The notes: generated from the sequence alone by a model not told the origin. A DNA stretch of 64,000 nucleotides from Collinsella aerofaciens (GCF_018785265.1 NZ_WQPK01000014.1:1-64000); one strand, 5' to 3'; positions 26,527-35,335 are shown, counted from the first letter of the stretch. Translations and numbers: made by a program.

Positions 26527-26803
26527 GGTGCCTCTTTCTTTTGCGGATGCATATCGAGCACAGTTCTACCACGCCATTGGCATCAAATTATGGTGCCCCT
26601 GTGTTCCATGAACTCACCGTGCCCGGTGCCGTGCCCATCCCCTCTGCTCGCAAACTTTTTCTGCACATGCGCCCGTTGCGGGGTGCATCGATGCGCTCGA
26701 TGCGCTACATTAAATCAGTATTTTCAATGCCGCTGCGCGAGCGCTGCAGATCGACGTATCACCGACTCACAGAGCACGGCGGCGTACCAGACAGGAGGAC
26801 TGC

Positions 26804-28411
26804 ATGGGATCTGATGTGAAGATCGCACGCGCGTTGATCTCGGTTACCGATAAAACGGGTGTCGTCGATTTCGCACGGACGCTGGTCGATGACTTTGGCG
26901 TCGAGATCATCTCTACGGGCGGCACGGCTCGTGCCATCGAGGACGCGGGCGTTCCCGTAACCCCCATCGAGGAGTTCACGGGCTATCCCGAGATGATGGA
27001 CGGCCGTGTTAAGACCCTGCACCCCAAGGTTCACGGCGCGCTGCTGGCCCGCCGCGATTCCGAGCAGCACATGCAGGAGGCCGCTCAGCACGGCATTAAG
27101 CTGATCGACCTGGTCGTCGTCAACCTGTACGAGTTCGAGAAGACCGTCGCCAACCCCGAGGTCACCTTCGCGGACGCCATCGAGCACATCGACATCGGTG
27201 GCCCCTCCATGCTGCGCTCTGCCGCCAAGAACGCCGCGAGCGTTACCGTCATTTCCGACCCTGCCGACTATGATGCCGTCCTGGCCGAGATGCACGAGAC
27301 CGGTGGCTGCACCACGCTTTCCACCCGTCGTCGCCTGCAGGTGAAGGTCTACCAGACCACCGCCGCCTACGATACGGCTATCTCCCGTTGGCTTGCCGCC
27401 CAGGCAAGCGACGTGGCGGACACCTCTGCCAAGCTCGAGATTTCGCTGGAGAAGGTCGACGACCTGCGCTATGGCGAGAATCCTCAGCAGAAGGCTACGG
27501 TCTACCGCTTTGCCGAGGGCTGCGAGAACACCGCGAGCTCGCAGTTCCCGCTCGTTGGCTCCGAGCAGATCCAGGGCAAGCCGCTCAGCTACAACAACTA
27601 TCTGGATGCCGATGCCGCTTGGAACCTGGTCCGCGAGTTCGACGAGCCGGCCTGCGTGATCCTCAAGCACCAGAACCCTTGCGGTTCTGCTGTTGCCGAG
27701 GACATCACGGCTGCCTACGACCGCGCCTTCGCCTGCGATCCCAAGAGCGCCTTTGGCGGCATCATCGCCTGCAACCGCGAGGTTCCCTATGAGCTGGTCG
27801 AGCACTTTGCCGATCAGAACAAGCAGTTCGTCGAGGTTATCATCGCCCCGAGCTACACTGCCGAGGCGCTCGAGCGCATGGTCAAACGCCCCAACCTGCG
27901 CGTGCTGGCCACCGGCGGCGTGGACCACGGCGCCCAGGTGGAGCTGCGCTCCATCGACGGCGGCATGCTGGTGCAGGAAGTCGACCACGTGACCGAGGAT
28001 CCCGCGACCTTTACGTTCCCCACCGACCGCAAGCCCACCGACGCCGAGATGGCCGAGCTCGAGTTTGCCTGGAAGGTCTGCAAGGGCGTTAAGTCCAACG
28101 CCATCTTGGTTTCCAAGGGCAAGGCCGGCATTGGCATGGGCCCGGGTCAGCCTAACCGCGTTGACTCTGCGCTGCTTGCCTGCGAGCGTGCCGAGGACTT
28201 CTGCGAGCGCGAGGGCGTGGAGAAGGGCGGCTTTGCCTGTGCAAGCGACGCGTTCTTCCCGTTCCGCGACAATGTTGACGTGCTCGCCGCGCACGGTGTG
28301 ACCTGCATCATCCAGCCCGGTGGCTCCAAGCGCGACGATGAGAGCATCCAGGCCTGCAATGAGCATGGCATCGCGATGGTCTTTACGGGTGCCAGGCATT
28401 TTAGGCACTAG
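26804..28411 (+). CDS. purH: Bifunctional AICAR formyltransferase / IMP cyclohydrolase
   Basis: The 535-residue protein performs the last two steps of IMP synthesis. The N-terminal MGS-like cyclohydrolase domain (about 1-200) begins [11 protein letters not shown] and includes [22 protein letters not shown] and [13 protein letters not shown]. The C-terminal transferase domain has [20 protein letters not shown] with the catalytic Lys-His pair, [12 protein letters not shown] and [10 protein letters not shown] strong CAGGAGG precedes ATG 26804. It stands alone here rather than in a pur operon. It can also consume the AICAR released by HisF/HisH. Confidence 0.97.
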   Translation: MGSDVKIARALISVTDKTGVVDFARTLVDDFGVEIISTGGTARAIEDAGVPVTPIEEFTGYPEMMDGRVKTLHPKVHGALLARRDSEQHMQEAAQHGIKLIDLVVVNLYEFEKTVANPEVTFADAIEHIDIGGPSMLRSAAKNAASVTVISDPADYDAVLAEMHETGGCTTLSTRRRLQVKVYQTTAAYDTAISRWLAAQASDVADTSAKLEISLEKVDDLRYGENPQQKATVYRFAEGCENTASSQFPLVGSEQIQGKPLSYNNYLDADAAWNLVREFDEPACVILKHQNPCGSAVAEDITAAYDRAFACDPKSAFGGIIACNREVPYELVEHFADQNKQFVEVIIAPSYTAEALERMVKRPNLRVLATGGVDHGAQVELRSIDGGMLVQEVDHVTEDPATFTFPTDRKPTDAEMAELEFAWKVCKGVKSNAILVSKGKAGIGMGPGQPNRVDSALLACERAEDFCEREGVEKGGFACASDAFFPFRDNVDVLAAHGVTCIIQPGGSKRDDESIQACNEHGIAMVFTGARHFRH

Positions 28412-28513
28412 GGGCTTTCCCAAGCACCCGACCTTGCCCCTCAAACCGTCGCTTGCGTACATTTAGTACGCGGCGCTCCTCTTTCGGGGCAATCTCGGGC
28501 ACTTGGAAAACCC
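28412..28513. repeat. Dispersed structured repeat, family A, copy 2
   Basis: This element lies 1 nt after the purH stop codon. Its core 28434-28492 matches the core at 8840-8897: CTCAAACCGTCGCT, a nested GCGTAC/AGTACGC stem, CGCTCCTCTTTCG. The outer arms (GGGCTTTCCCAAG... and ...ACTTGGAAAACCC) pair with each other but differ in sequence from those of copy 1. Arm pairing is thus conserved where sequence is not. Confidence 0.85.
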
Positions 28514-28582
28514 TTAATGGGATGTTGTTCTATCCCATTAAGCTGATCGGTCGCCTGACCATATCGTCAAAATAATCTCTGC

Positions 28583-28617
28583 AAAAGACGGTCGCTCCGT
28601 TTGGAGGGCCGTCTTTT
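28583..28617 (+). terminator. Intrinsic terminator downstream of purH
   Basis: AAAAGACGGTCGCTCC (28583-28598) pairs with GGAGGGCCGTCTTTTT (28602-28617), with GTT between and one internal mismatch. The T-run follows directly. Confidence 0.85.
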
Positions 28618-28658
28618 TGGTATAAGAGGACGGAATGACTAACACGAAAGGTACAACC

Positions 28659-29369
28659 ATGCCCAAGATTGATGATGCCGAGTTGTTTGGCAATGCCGAG
28701 GATCAGCGTGCGTACGAGGATTTTTGCGCAAATCAGGAGGCGGTCGAGAAGTTCACGCTCGACAAGCCTGCGCTTATCTGCCGCTGGCGCATGTCCAACA
28801 AAAAGGTGCCCATGCTCAACCGCCACATTCGTGCGCTGTCCGAGCGCCTGGTGCAGGGCGAGCCGCTTACCCATAACATGCTCAGCTGGGCCAAACAGCA
28901 CGTTGAGTGGTCGCTTGCCGAGGGCGATTACACCGCACGCGACGGCGTGCTCATGCTGGTGATCGACGTTAACGGCAACGCCGCCATGACGGTGGGGGAG
29001 TACGAGCCGCTGGCCGACACGTCGGCCAAGGCGCTGCGTGCCCGTTCTGCCGAGGCTCGCTCCGAAGCCGACGAGACCGGCGTGGCGCCCGAGCTGCTCG
29101 CCGCCGTCAACAACGGCGAGCTTGCCTTTGTGGCGCCGGCGGACGAGTGCCTGTGTGGCACGGCGACCCTTATTGAGCAGTTGGCCCAGACCAAGGGCAT
29201 CCCGGTCACGCGCGTAGACATTCCCGCGCAGCTTAAGGGCGCCCTGTTCCTGGTGAGCGACGAGCACGGCGTGGTTCCCGCAACCGAGACGGACGCCGCC
29301 GAGGCCGACGCCGCCACGGTCGCCTTCTTTGCCGACGGCTACGAAAAGCTCCGTGCCCGCCGCTCCTAA
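28659..29369 (+). CDS. Unknown cytoplasmic protein
   Basis: The 236-residue protein has no family I can name. The N-terminal part is charged and helical (DDAELFGNAEDQRAYEDF) and is followed by LICRWRMSNKKVPML and WAKQHVEWSLAEGDY. A strand VLMLVIDVNGNAAMTVGEY suggests a small alpha/beta fold, and the C-terminal half is Ala/Glu-rich. ATG 28659 is preferred because GAAAGG lies 8 nt upstream; ATG 28635, with GAGGACGG, is a possible earlier start. A terminator lies just upstream, so the gene probably has its own promoter (TATAAG at about 28619). Confidence 0.6.
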   Translation: MPKIDDAELFGNAEDQRAYEDFCANQEAVEKFTLDKPALICRWRMSNKKVPMLNRHIRALSERLVQGEPLTHNMLSWAKQHVEWSLAEGDYTARDGVLMLVIDVNGNAAMTVGEYEPLADTSAKALRARSAEARSEADETGVAPELLAAVNNGELAFVAPADECLCGTATLIEQLAQTKGIPVTRVDIPAQLKGALFLVSDEHGVVPATETDAAEADAATVAFFADGYEKLRARRS

Positions 29370-29387
29370 CCTCAAGGCGGGGTGGGC

Positions 29388-30569
29388 TTACTGAAGCGAG
29401 CGAGCGCGTTCGATGGCGTAGGCGAGCGACAGCTGCTCCATCTCCGGGGCGCATTTGTAGCTCAGTCCGGTGAGAGCTGTCACCTTATCGAGGCGATATC
29501 GAATCGTGTTCGGGTGCTGGCTCGTCTGCTTGGCGGTTTGCTCGATACGCCGGTCGTTCTCGATGAATGCAGCGAGCGTGGATTCCAGTTCGCTGCCATG
29601 CTCACTGTCGTGCTCGCGTATCGGCGAGAGAATCGCCTCCGAGAACGATCGCATCTCCGGGGTTTCCGCAAAAGGCATCACGGTTCTCAGGATGCCGAGC
29701 TGCGTATAGCGGACGGGCCCCTCGGCTCGTTGACAAGATAGGCGCTGTGCGTAAATCGCCTGCGAGATCGCCTGCACCACTGCCTCGTCTCCAAACAGAA
29801 TATCGCTGATGCCGAGCCCTTCCGCTCCGCCATCGATACTGCTAGCCTCGATGAGCTCCGTGAGCGCCTGCACGATTCGCTCCACATCGAGCGTCTGTTC
29901 CGAGTCGCTTGTCGCTACGAATAACAAACCTCCGTCATAGGGTGCCAGCATGTTGTGGCATCCGGCGAGGGTCGATTTTGCACAGAGACGTTCGATTTGC
30001 AAAAACGCACGCGGGTCGAGGGGCTCTGCAAACGATGCGAACAGGGCGACCGCTTCGTCCAGAAATGACGGGTTGAGGCTTCGGATGCGTCGGCAGATGG
30101 ACTCGGGCGATGCGTCTGTCCTCAGGGCATCGATCTCGCGCTGTGCGAAGTCGATGGACGCGAGCTGCTCGATATGCCGTTTGACCTCATAGATGACGCT
30201 GTCAAAGAATAGTGAGTCGTCGGTCGTGAGAAAGACCGGGTAGTGCCGCGCGTTGGCGTAGCGGATGGCTTGGTCGGGAATCGGGATGTGCAGGACGTTT
30301 TTGATGATGAGACCGCTCGTTCCCTTGGCGACGAGGTATTTCACGGCTTCAGTGATGAGGTACGGGTCGTCCTTCGCATAGAGGAAGGTGCTGAGGACGA
30401 TTTCGTCTGAGGTGAAGTTGACGCGCTGGTACTTGTTCTTGAGGCCGGGCATGAGCTCATAATCGAGAATTCCGACGCCGGAGACGGCACGCGAGACGCC
30501 ATCGCTGCCGGCGATTAGGCGGACCGACCCCTCATATTCCCGTGAGAAGTCCGAGACGGTGTATAGCAT
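29388..30569 (-). CDS. PucR-family transcriptional regulator
   Basis: The 393-residue protein has an N-terminal PucR-type ligand domain (YTVSDFSREYEGSVRLIAG, then GTSGLIIKNVL and RYANARHYPVFLT) and a central variable region. It ends with a helix-turn-helix of the PucR type, QTAKQTSQHPNTIRYRLDKV, near residue 355-375. Such regulators respond to nitrogen or amino-acid-related ligands and often control the divergent operon, here a mu-crystallin-family enzyme and an aminotransferase. ATG 30569 is chosen because AGGA lies 8 nt upstream; 30575 and 30578 are in-frame alternatives. The frame further upstream is hydrophobic and unlike the family. Confidence 0.87.
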   Translation of the reverse strand: MLYTVSDFSREYEGSVRLIAGSDGVSRAVSGVGILDYELMPGLKNKYQRVNFTSDEIVLSTFLYAKDDPYLITEAVKYLVAKGTSGLIIKNVLHIPIPDQAIRYANARHYPVFLTTDDSLFFDSVIYEVKRHIEQLASIDFAQREIDALRTDASPESICRRIRSLNPSFLDEAVALFASFAEPLDPRAFLQIERLCAKSTLAGCHNMLAPYDGGLLFVATSDSEQTLDVERIVQALTELIEASSIDGGAEGLGISDILFGDEAVVQAISQAIYAQRLSCQRAEGPVRYTQLGILRTVMPFAETPEMRSFSEAILSPIREHDSEHGSELESTLAAFIENDRRIEQTAKQTSQHPNTIRYRLDKVTALTGLSYKCAPEMEQLSLAYAIERARSLQ

Positions 30570-30628
30570 CAACATCATCCTGTAAATCACTACAATTAAT
30601 ACCGGTATAAATAGGATAATCGCACATC

Positions 30629-30658
30629 TGTATGCCATTGATGCGAGAAATAGTTCAA
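30629..30658 (-). promoter_or_regulatory. Candidate promoter of the PucR-type regulator
   Basis: On the minus strand TTGAAC (30658-30653) and CATACA (30634-30629) are 18 nt apart, about 60 nt upstream of the chosen start codon. The whole divergent spacer 30570-30786 is AT-rich. Motif match only. Confidence 0.3.
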
Positions 30659-30786
30659 ATATCTGCTGATAGAACGAAAAATTAGATTGAGAATCGTTGT
30701 AGATTCCAACAAGAAATGATCCTTGGCGGCATCGTAACTAAACCGTACAGTGGAGCAACGTAAAGCTTTCGCTGAGAGGAGCGATG

Positions 30787-31818
30787 ATGGGGCAGATGGT
30801 GGTGCTTTCGGCCGAGGAAGTTTCCAAGGTGCTGACGATCGAGGATGCAATCGCTGCCGTGGAGGAGGCATATCGCCAGAAGGCAACGGGCAAGGGTGTT
30901 GCGTGGCCGATGGTATATGAGCAGTTCGAACCCGGCGTGGCCGATATGGATATCCGTTCGGGCGAGTTGGCGGGAAGCGGCCTCTTCGGTCTCAAGCTCA
31001 CTGCTTGGTTCTCTCAGAATCCCAAAAAGGGGCTGCCCGAGATCTTTGGCACCACGCTGCTGTGCGACAACGCGACGGGCGAGCCGTTGGCACTGCTCAA
31101 TGCCTCCGCCGTCACTGGACTTCGCACCGGTGCCGCCGCTGCGCTCGGTGCCAAGTGGTTGGCTCGGGCGGATGCGTCCAAACTGCTTGTTGCGGGTGCC
31201 GGCCATATGAGCACCTATATGGTGGCGGGCGTGCTCGCCGCCTGTCCCAAAGTGAGTGAGGTCAAGGTGTGGGAGCCGGTTTCCGATGCCGCGCCCGAGG
31301 CCCGCGTCGAGCGCATGCGAGACGAAGTCGCCCATATCTTGGGCGCCTGCGAGCATGCTCGCGAGGCATCCACCTATTCCATCGAGGCGACGGCCGACGG
31401 CCAAGGTGCCGCGGCAGAGGCCGACATCATCGTGACGATCACGCCGGCGACCAAGCCCATCATCCCCGATGCATGGGTGCGCCCCGGTACGCATGTCTCC
31501 TGCGTCGGTGCCGACATGCCTGGCAAGCAGGAGCTCGCCTCGGCGCTTGTCGCCCGTGCCGCTGTTTACGTCGACGACCGCGAACAATCGGTTGCGTCCG
31601 GTGAGCTGGAGATTCCGGTTGCCGAGGGTGCCATCACGCCTGAGGACATCAAAGCGGAGCTCGGCGAAGTCATCGCCGGCACGGCTGCGGGGCGTTCGGA
31701 TGACGAGCAAGTGACGGTGTTCGATACGTCGGGCATCGCCGTTCAGGACCTTTCGGCATCGAAAATCGCCTACGACCGCGCCGTCGAGGCGGGGCTGGGC
31801 ACCGTGGTGGAACTGTAA
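30787..31818 (+). CDS. Ornithine cyclodeaminase / mu-crystallin family enzyme
   Basis: The 343-residue protein has the family features: VLSAEEVSKVLTIEDAI at the N-terminus, GLFGLKLTAWF, TGLRTGAAAALGAKWLA, the nucleotide loop VAGAGHMSTYM near residue 140, ADIIVTITPATKPI and HVSCVGADMPGKQEL. Members act as ornithine cyclodeaminase, alanine dehydrogenase, ketimine reductase or opine-type synthases, so the substrate is open. AGGAG at 30777-30781 is 5 nt from ATG 30787; ATG 30784 is the alternative. It is followed after 24 nt by an aminotransferase and divergently preceded by a PucR regulator. Confidence 0.85.
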   Translation: MGQMVVLSAEEVSKVLTIEDAIAAVEEAYRQKATGKGVAWPMVYEQFEPGVADMDIRSGELAGSGLFGLKLTAWFSQNPKKGLPEIFGTTLLCDNATGEPLALLNASAVTGLRTGAAAALGAKWLARADASKLLVAGAGHMSTYMVAGVLAACPKVSEVKVWEPVSDAAPEARVERMRDEVAHILGACEHAREASTYSIEATADGQGAAAEADIIVTITPATKPIIPDAWVRPGTHVSCVGADMPGKQELASALVARAAVYVDDREQSVASGELEIPVAEGAITPEDIKAELGEVIAGTAAGRSDDEQVTVFDTSGIAVQDLSASKIAYDRAVEAGLGTVVEL

Positions 31819-31842
31819 GAAAGTCAAGGAAAGGAAACGACA

Positions 31843-32973
31843 ATGCAGATCAAGGATTTCGCCGTCGAGCAGTGGATGAACGAGTGGGAGACCAAGTGCA
31901 CCCACAACGTTGCGGAGACGTGCGTCTACTCCCTTACGCTCGACCAGCTGTTCGAGCTTACGAACACCGACAAGAAGGCGTGGCTCGATAGCCTGTGCTC
32001 GCGCCGGTTCACCTACGGAGACATCGAGGGGCAGCCCGGCTTCCTCGAGGGGGTCGCGCGTCTCTATAAGACGGTCGAGCCCGGGCATATCGTGCCCACG
32101 CACGGCGCGACCGGTGCCAACTCCCTGGTTATTTCCACGCTCGTCGAACCGGGCGATCACGTAGTCTCCGTCAAGCCTACCTACCAGCAGCTTTACTCGA
32201 TTCCCGAGATGTGCGGTGCGAAGGTCGATATCCTTCAGCTCGATCGCAAGAACGGCTACCACGTCGACGTCGACGCGCTCGATGCTCTGGTGACCGACGA
32301 TACCAAGCTCATCTGCATCAATAACCCGGACAACCCCACGGGCGCCCTGCTCGACACCGATACGCTCAGGGCGATTGTCGAGGTCGCGCGCAAACACGAC
32401 GCGTGGCTGCTCTGCGACGAGGTCTACCGTCTGCTTACTCAGACGGATGAGTACTGCGAGTCCGTGATTGACCTGTACGACAAGGCCGTCGTTACCGCAT
32501 CCATGTCCAAGGTCTGGTCGTTCGCCGGCCTGCGTCTGGGCTGGGCGGTCACCAAGAGCCCGGAGCTCCGTCGCGCGCTGCTCTCGCATCGCGACTACAA
32601 CCTGATTTCTGCCGGCATATTCAGCGAGTCGGTGGCGGAGCTGATTCTGGGCAACGCTTCCGTGATCCTTGAGCGCAGCCGTCGCATCGTCCGTCAGAAC
32701 CTTGCTGTTCTGGAGAAGTGGGTCGAGAGCGAGCCGCACCTGTCGTTCGTTAAGCCCGAGGCGGGTACCACCGCGCTCGTGTATTACGACTACGACATCG
32801 ACTCCAGGACGTTCTGCATCGACATGATTAAGAAGTCCGGCGCGCTCGTCACCCCGGGCGATTGCTTCGAGGAGCCCAAGAGCATGCGCATCGGCTATGC
32901 ATACTCCGATAACACCGACGACCTGCAGAAGGGCCTGGATGCCATCTCCGCGTACATGCGTACGCTCGAGTAG
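31843..32973 (+). CDS. Class I/II PLP aminotransferase
   Basis: The 376-residue fold-type I enzyme has THGATGANSLVI, NNPDNPTGALL, LLCDEVYRLL, the PLP lysine K223 in TASMSKVWSFAG followed by LRLGWAV, and a C-terminal SMRIGYAYSD. It resembles the branch that contains capreomycidine-synthase-like and other amino-acid aminotransferases; the substrate is not determined. An AAGGAAA site precedes ATG 31843. With the upstream reductase/cyclodeaminase it probably forms a two-gene amino-acid conversion operon. Confidence 0.85.
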   Translation: MQIKDFAVEQWMNEWETKCTHNVAETCVYSLTLDQLFELTNTDKKAWLDSLCSRRFTYGDIEGQPGFLEGVARLYKTVEPGHIVPTHGATGANSLVISTLVEPGDHVVSVKPTYQQLYSIPEMCGAKVDILQLDRKNGYHVDVDALDALVTDDTKLICINNPDNPTGALLDTDTLRAIVEVARKHDAWLLCDEVYRLLTQTDEYCESVIDLYDKAVVTASMSKVWSFAGLRLGWAVTKSPELRRALLSHRDYNLISAGIFSESVAELILGNASVILERSRRIVRQNLAVLEKWVESEPHLSFVKPEAGTTALVYYDYDIDSRTFCIDMIKKSGALVTPGDCFEEPKSMRIGYAYSDNTDDLQKGLDAISAYMRTLE

Positions 32974-33064
32974 AGACTCGAGGTCGAAGTGATGGGGCCG
33001 ATCGGCTCAGGCCCGAGGGCTCCTATTTTCTCTCAAGGCTACCGAACACTTTTGTCATATTAGG

Positions 33065-33104
33065 TGCCCACGGGGTCGTATCGCTGCGACGCTGTGGGCA
33101 TAAT
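33065..33104 (+). promoter_or_regulatory. Dyad overlapping a -10 box upstream of the second two-component system
   Basis: TGCCCAC (33065-33071) pairs with GTGGGCA (33094-33100), and GTCG/CGAC repeat the symmetry inside. CATAAT at 33099-33104 is a likely -10 box. The dyad would cover the promoter of the response regulator gene at 33143, consistent with an operator or autoregulatory site. Confidence 0.4.
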
Positions 33105-33142
33105 GGTGTGAAAGGTGCAAGTTACGCGAAATGGGAGGACAC

Positions 33143-33814
33143 ATGGCGCTGATCTATGTCGTTGAGGACGACGAGCCCATTCGTCGTGAGCTTATCGACA
33201 TCCTTGCCCGCGCCGGGTTTGAAATCGAGGCCTGCGAATCGTTTGAGCATGTCTCGCGCGATATTCTCGCCGCCGCGCCCGACCTGGTGCTGCTCGACCT
33301 GACGCTTCCCGTCAAGGACGGCCAGCATATCTGCCACGAGGTTCGCCGCGAATCCGAGGTTCCCATCATCGTCCTCACCTCGCGCACGACCGAGATTGAC
33401 GAGGTCATGGCCATGACGCTCGGCGCGGACGACTTTGTTCCCAAGCCCTACAGCGCGCGCGTGCTCGTGGCCCGCATCAATGCCTTGCTGCGTCGCACCG
33501 CGGCGGCGGGCGAGCGCAGCACGCTCGTACACAAGGGACTGGAGCTCGACCTCGCACGCTCCATGGTCACCAACACGCAAACCGGCACCAGTACCGAGCT
33601 CACCAAAAACGAGCTGCGTATCCTCTCGCTGCTTCTGAGCCGCGCGGGCAAGATCGTTTCGCGTTCGGCCATCATGCAGGACCTGTGGGACTCCGACGCC
33701 TTCGTGGACGACAATACGCTTACCGTTAACATCAACCGCCTGCGCACCACGCTCGAAAAAATCGGCATCAAGGGGTATTTGACCACGCACCGCGGCCAGG
33801 GCTATTCGGTCTAG
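33143..33814 (+). CDS. OmpR/BceR-like response regulator
   Basis: The 223-residue protein has a receiver domain (VEDDE acidic pocket, D52 in LLDLTLPVKDG, K in FVPKPYSARVL) and a winged-helix domain (LTKNELRILSLLL, VDDNTLTVNINRLR, THRGQGYSV). The DNA-binding part and the partner kinase are like those of BceR-type regulators that control peptide-antibiotic detoxification ABC transporters. GGGAGG lies just before ATG 33143. The kinase gene starts 9 nt after its stop. Confidence 0.92.
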   Translation: MALIYVVEDDEPIRRELIDILARAGFEIEACESFEHVSRDILAAAPDLVLLDLTLPVKDGQHICHEVRRESEVPIIVLTSRTTEIDEVMAMTLGADDFVPKPYSARVLVARINALLRRTAAAGERSTLVHKGLELDLARSMVTNTQTGTSTELTKNELRILSLLLSRAGKIVSRSAIMQDLWDSDAFVDDNTLTVNINRLRTTLEKIGIKGYLTTHRGQGYSV

Positions 33815-33823
33815 GGGCCGGCT

Positions 33824-34867
33824 ATGTCGTTTGCCAAGTTCTTTAAAGACGCGCTGCTTCCCGTCGTCGTGTGGACGTGCGGCGTGCTACTGAGCTGCTT
33901 TGTGCTGACGGTCGCCGGCGCACCCGTTTCTATCGTGGTCGTGGCGGTCGGCGTGTCCTATATCTTTGGTATGCTCGGCATCGTGATCGAGTACGCGCGC
34001 CGTCGTCGTTTTCTGCGCCAGCTGGAGCGTGCGGCAGAGGAGCTCGAGAGTCCTGCATGGGTGCAGGAGATGGTGCAATGCCCGACCTATGCCGAGGGCG
34101 AGCTCGAGTACGAGGTCTTGCGCCGGGTGGGCAAAGCCGCTTGCGACGAGGTTGCCGAAGGCAGGCGTCAGACCGATGACTATCGCGACTATATCGAGAG
34201 CTGGGTCCACGAGGCCAAGCTGCCCCTGGCGGCGGCCCATCTAATTTTGGAAAACCTGGATGGCAGCGAAGACGACCTGTCGCGCGTGGATGACCTGGCA
34301 CGCGAGCTTGCCCGCGTGGAGCGCTATATCGACCAAGCTCTGTACTATGCGCGCTCGGAAGTCGTGGAGCGCGACTACCTGATTCGCCGCTGGGATCTCA
34401 AGACCTTGGTGACGGGCGCGATTAAAGCCAACGCGCGCGAGCTTATCGCGGCGCACGTTGCTCCGGTGTGCGAGAACCTCGGCTTTGAGGTCTTTACCGA
34501 CGAGAAGTGGCTCGAGTTTATTCTGGGCCAGCTCATTCAGAACAGCATTAAATATGCGTGTGAGGACGGTGCGAAGATCACGTTTTCGGGCGCGTTGCTG
34601 GACGAGGGCCTGGCAAGCGAGCGCATCGAGCTTACCGTCGCGGACAACGGCTGCGGCGTGTGTGCGGCAGATCTGCCCCGCGTGTTCGAGAAGGGCTTTA
34701 CCGGCGACAACGGCCGCACCACCAAGCGTGCGACGGGCATCGGCCTCTACCTGGTGGCGCGTCTGTGCTCCAAGATGGGCATCGACGTCACCGCGGCATC
34801 GGAGCCGGGCGAAGGCTTCGTCGTCACGTTCGCCTTCTCAACCAACAAGTTCCAGTACTTTGAGTAG
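33824..34867 (+). CDS. Intramembrane-sensing (BceS-like) histidine kinase
   Basis: The 347-residue protein has two transmembrane helices near the N-terminus (LLPVVVWTCGVLLSCF and VVVAVGVSYIFGMLGIVI) joined by a loop of only a few residues, so there is no extracellular sensor domain. The dimerisation helix has SWVHEAKLPLAAAHL with H129. The ATPase domain has LIQNSIKYA (N box), VADNGCGV (G1) and ATGIGLYLV (G2). BceS-type kinases sense through a BceAB-type ABC transporter, but no such transporter genes flank this pair. Confidence 0.9.
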   Translation: MSFAKFFKDALLPVVVWTCGVLLSCFVLTVAGAPVSIVVVAVGVSYIFGMLGIVIEYARRRRFLRQLERAAEELESPAWVQEMVQCPTYAEGELEYEVLRRVGKAACDEVAEGRRQTDDYRDYIESWVHEAKLPLAAAHLILENLDGSEDDLSRVDDLARELARVERYIDQALYYARSEVVERDYLIRRWDLKTLVTGAIKANARELIAAHVAPVCENLGFEVFTDEKWLEFILGQLIQNSIKYACEDGAKITFSGALLDEGLASERIELTVADNGCGVCAADLPRVFEKGFTGDNGRTTKRATGIGLYLVARLCSKMGIDVTAASEPGEGFVVTFAFSTNKFQYFE

Positions 34868-34931
34868 CCAGCTCGTATGGCGTAGCCGTTCAGAATTTTC
34901 CCATTTAAGAAGAAATCAGGCTTTTCGGCAG

Positions 34932-34955
34932 CTATATTCCTGAACAGGAACATTG
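34932..34955. promoter_or_regulatory. hipBA operator site 1
   Basis: CTATATTCC-TGAACA-GGAACATTG is a 24 bp imperfect palindrome. Together with the sites at 34971 and 35010 it fits CTATRTTC-N8-GAAYATAG. E. coli HipB binds a TATCC-N8-GGATA type palindrome, so this is a likely HipB operator. Confidence 0.7.
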
Positions 34956-34970
34956 CTAATGTAGTCAACG

Positions 34971-34994
34971 CTATATTCCCGTACATGAACATAG
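34971..34994. promoter_or_regulatory. hipBA operator site 2
   Basis: CTATATTC-CCGTACAT-GAACATAG is a 24 bp palindrome with one mismatched pair. Its start is exactly 39 bp after that of site 1. Confidence 0.75.
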
Positions 34995-35009
34995 TGCTAC
35001 AGGTTTATA

Positions 35010-35033
35010 CTATGTTCACGAACAGGAATATAG
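35010..35033. promoter_or_regulatory. hipBA operator site 3
   Basis: CTATGTTC-ACGAACAG-GAATATAG starts exactly 39 bp after site 2 and ends 11 nt before the hipB start codon, touching the GGAGG ribosome site. Binding here would block transcription or translation start. Confidence 0.75.
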
Positions 35034-35044
35034 CTGGAGGCATC

Positions 35045-35335
35045 ATGAGAACGGTGACAACGATTAAAAAGCTAGATGGGCGCATCAAGCTCAAACCGTC
35101 GGAAGTCGCTTTCTCGGAGCGCACGGTTTTCGATCCCGCCGAGATAGGGAAGGCCCTTAGGCTCAGAAGGCGTGAGCTTGGCTTGACTCAACGTGACGTC
35201 GCGACTATGACGGGTCGCAGCCTTCGTGTGATTGGTGATATCGAGCGGGGACGGACAACGGTCGAAATTGGTGTCATTTTCGATTACGCCTCCATCGTGG
35301 ATATCGATTTTATTCTGAAGGTGAGGGGGAAATAA
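35045..35335 (+). CDS. hipB: HipB-like antitoxin (XRE family)
   Basis: The 96-residue DNA-binding protein has an XRE helix-turn-helix at about residues 34-71 (IGKALRLRRRELGLTQ, then DVATMTGRSLRVIGDIERG) and a C-terminal beta strand (VDIDFILKVRGK) as in HipB. It should neutralise HipA and repress the operon through the three upstream palindromes. ATG 35045 follows CTGGAGG; a frame from 34985 would read through operator 3 and is rejected. Its stop TAA shares its last A with the hipA start, so the genes are translationally coupled. Base composition is visibly more AT-rich than in neighbours. Confidence 0.88.
   Translation: MRTVTTIKKLDGRIKLKPSEVAFSERTVFDPAEIGKALRLRRRELGLTQRDVATMTGRSLRVIGDIERGRTTVEIGVIFDYASIVDIDFILKVRGK

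Noticed and set aside
26527-26803. Small gene or riboswitch upstream of purH
   Set aside because: Short frames here lack ribosome sites, and no purine riboswitch core or other known RNA fold is recognisable.
30682-32739. 685-residue open frame on the minus strand opposite the mu-crystallin and aminotransferase genes
   Set aside because: Antisense to two genes with clear catalytic motifs; its translation is His/Arg/Gly-rich without a domain.
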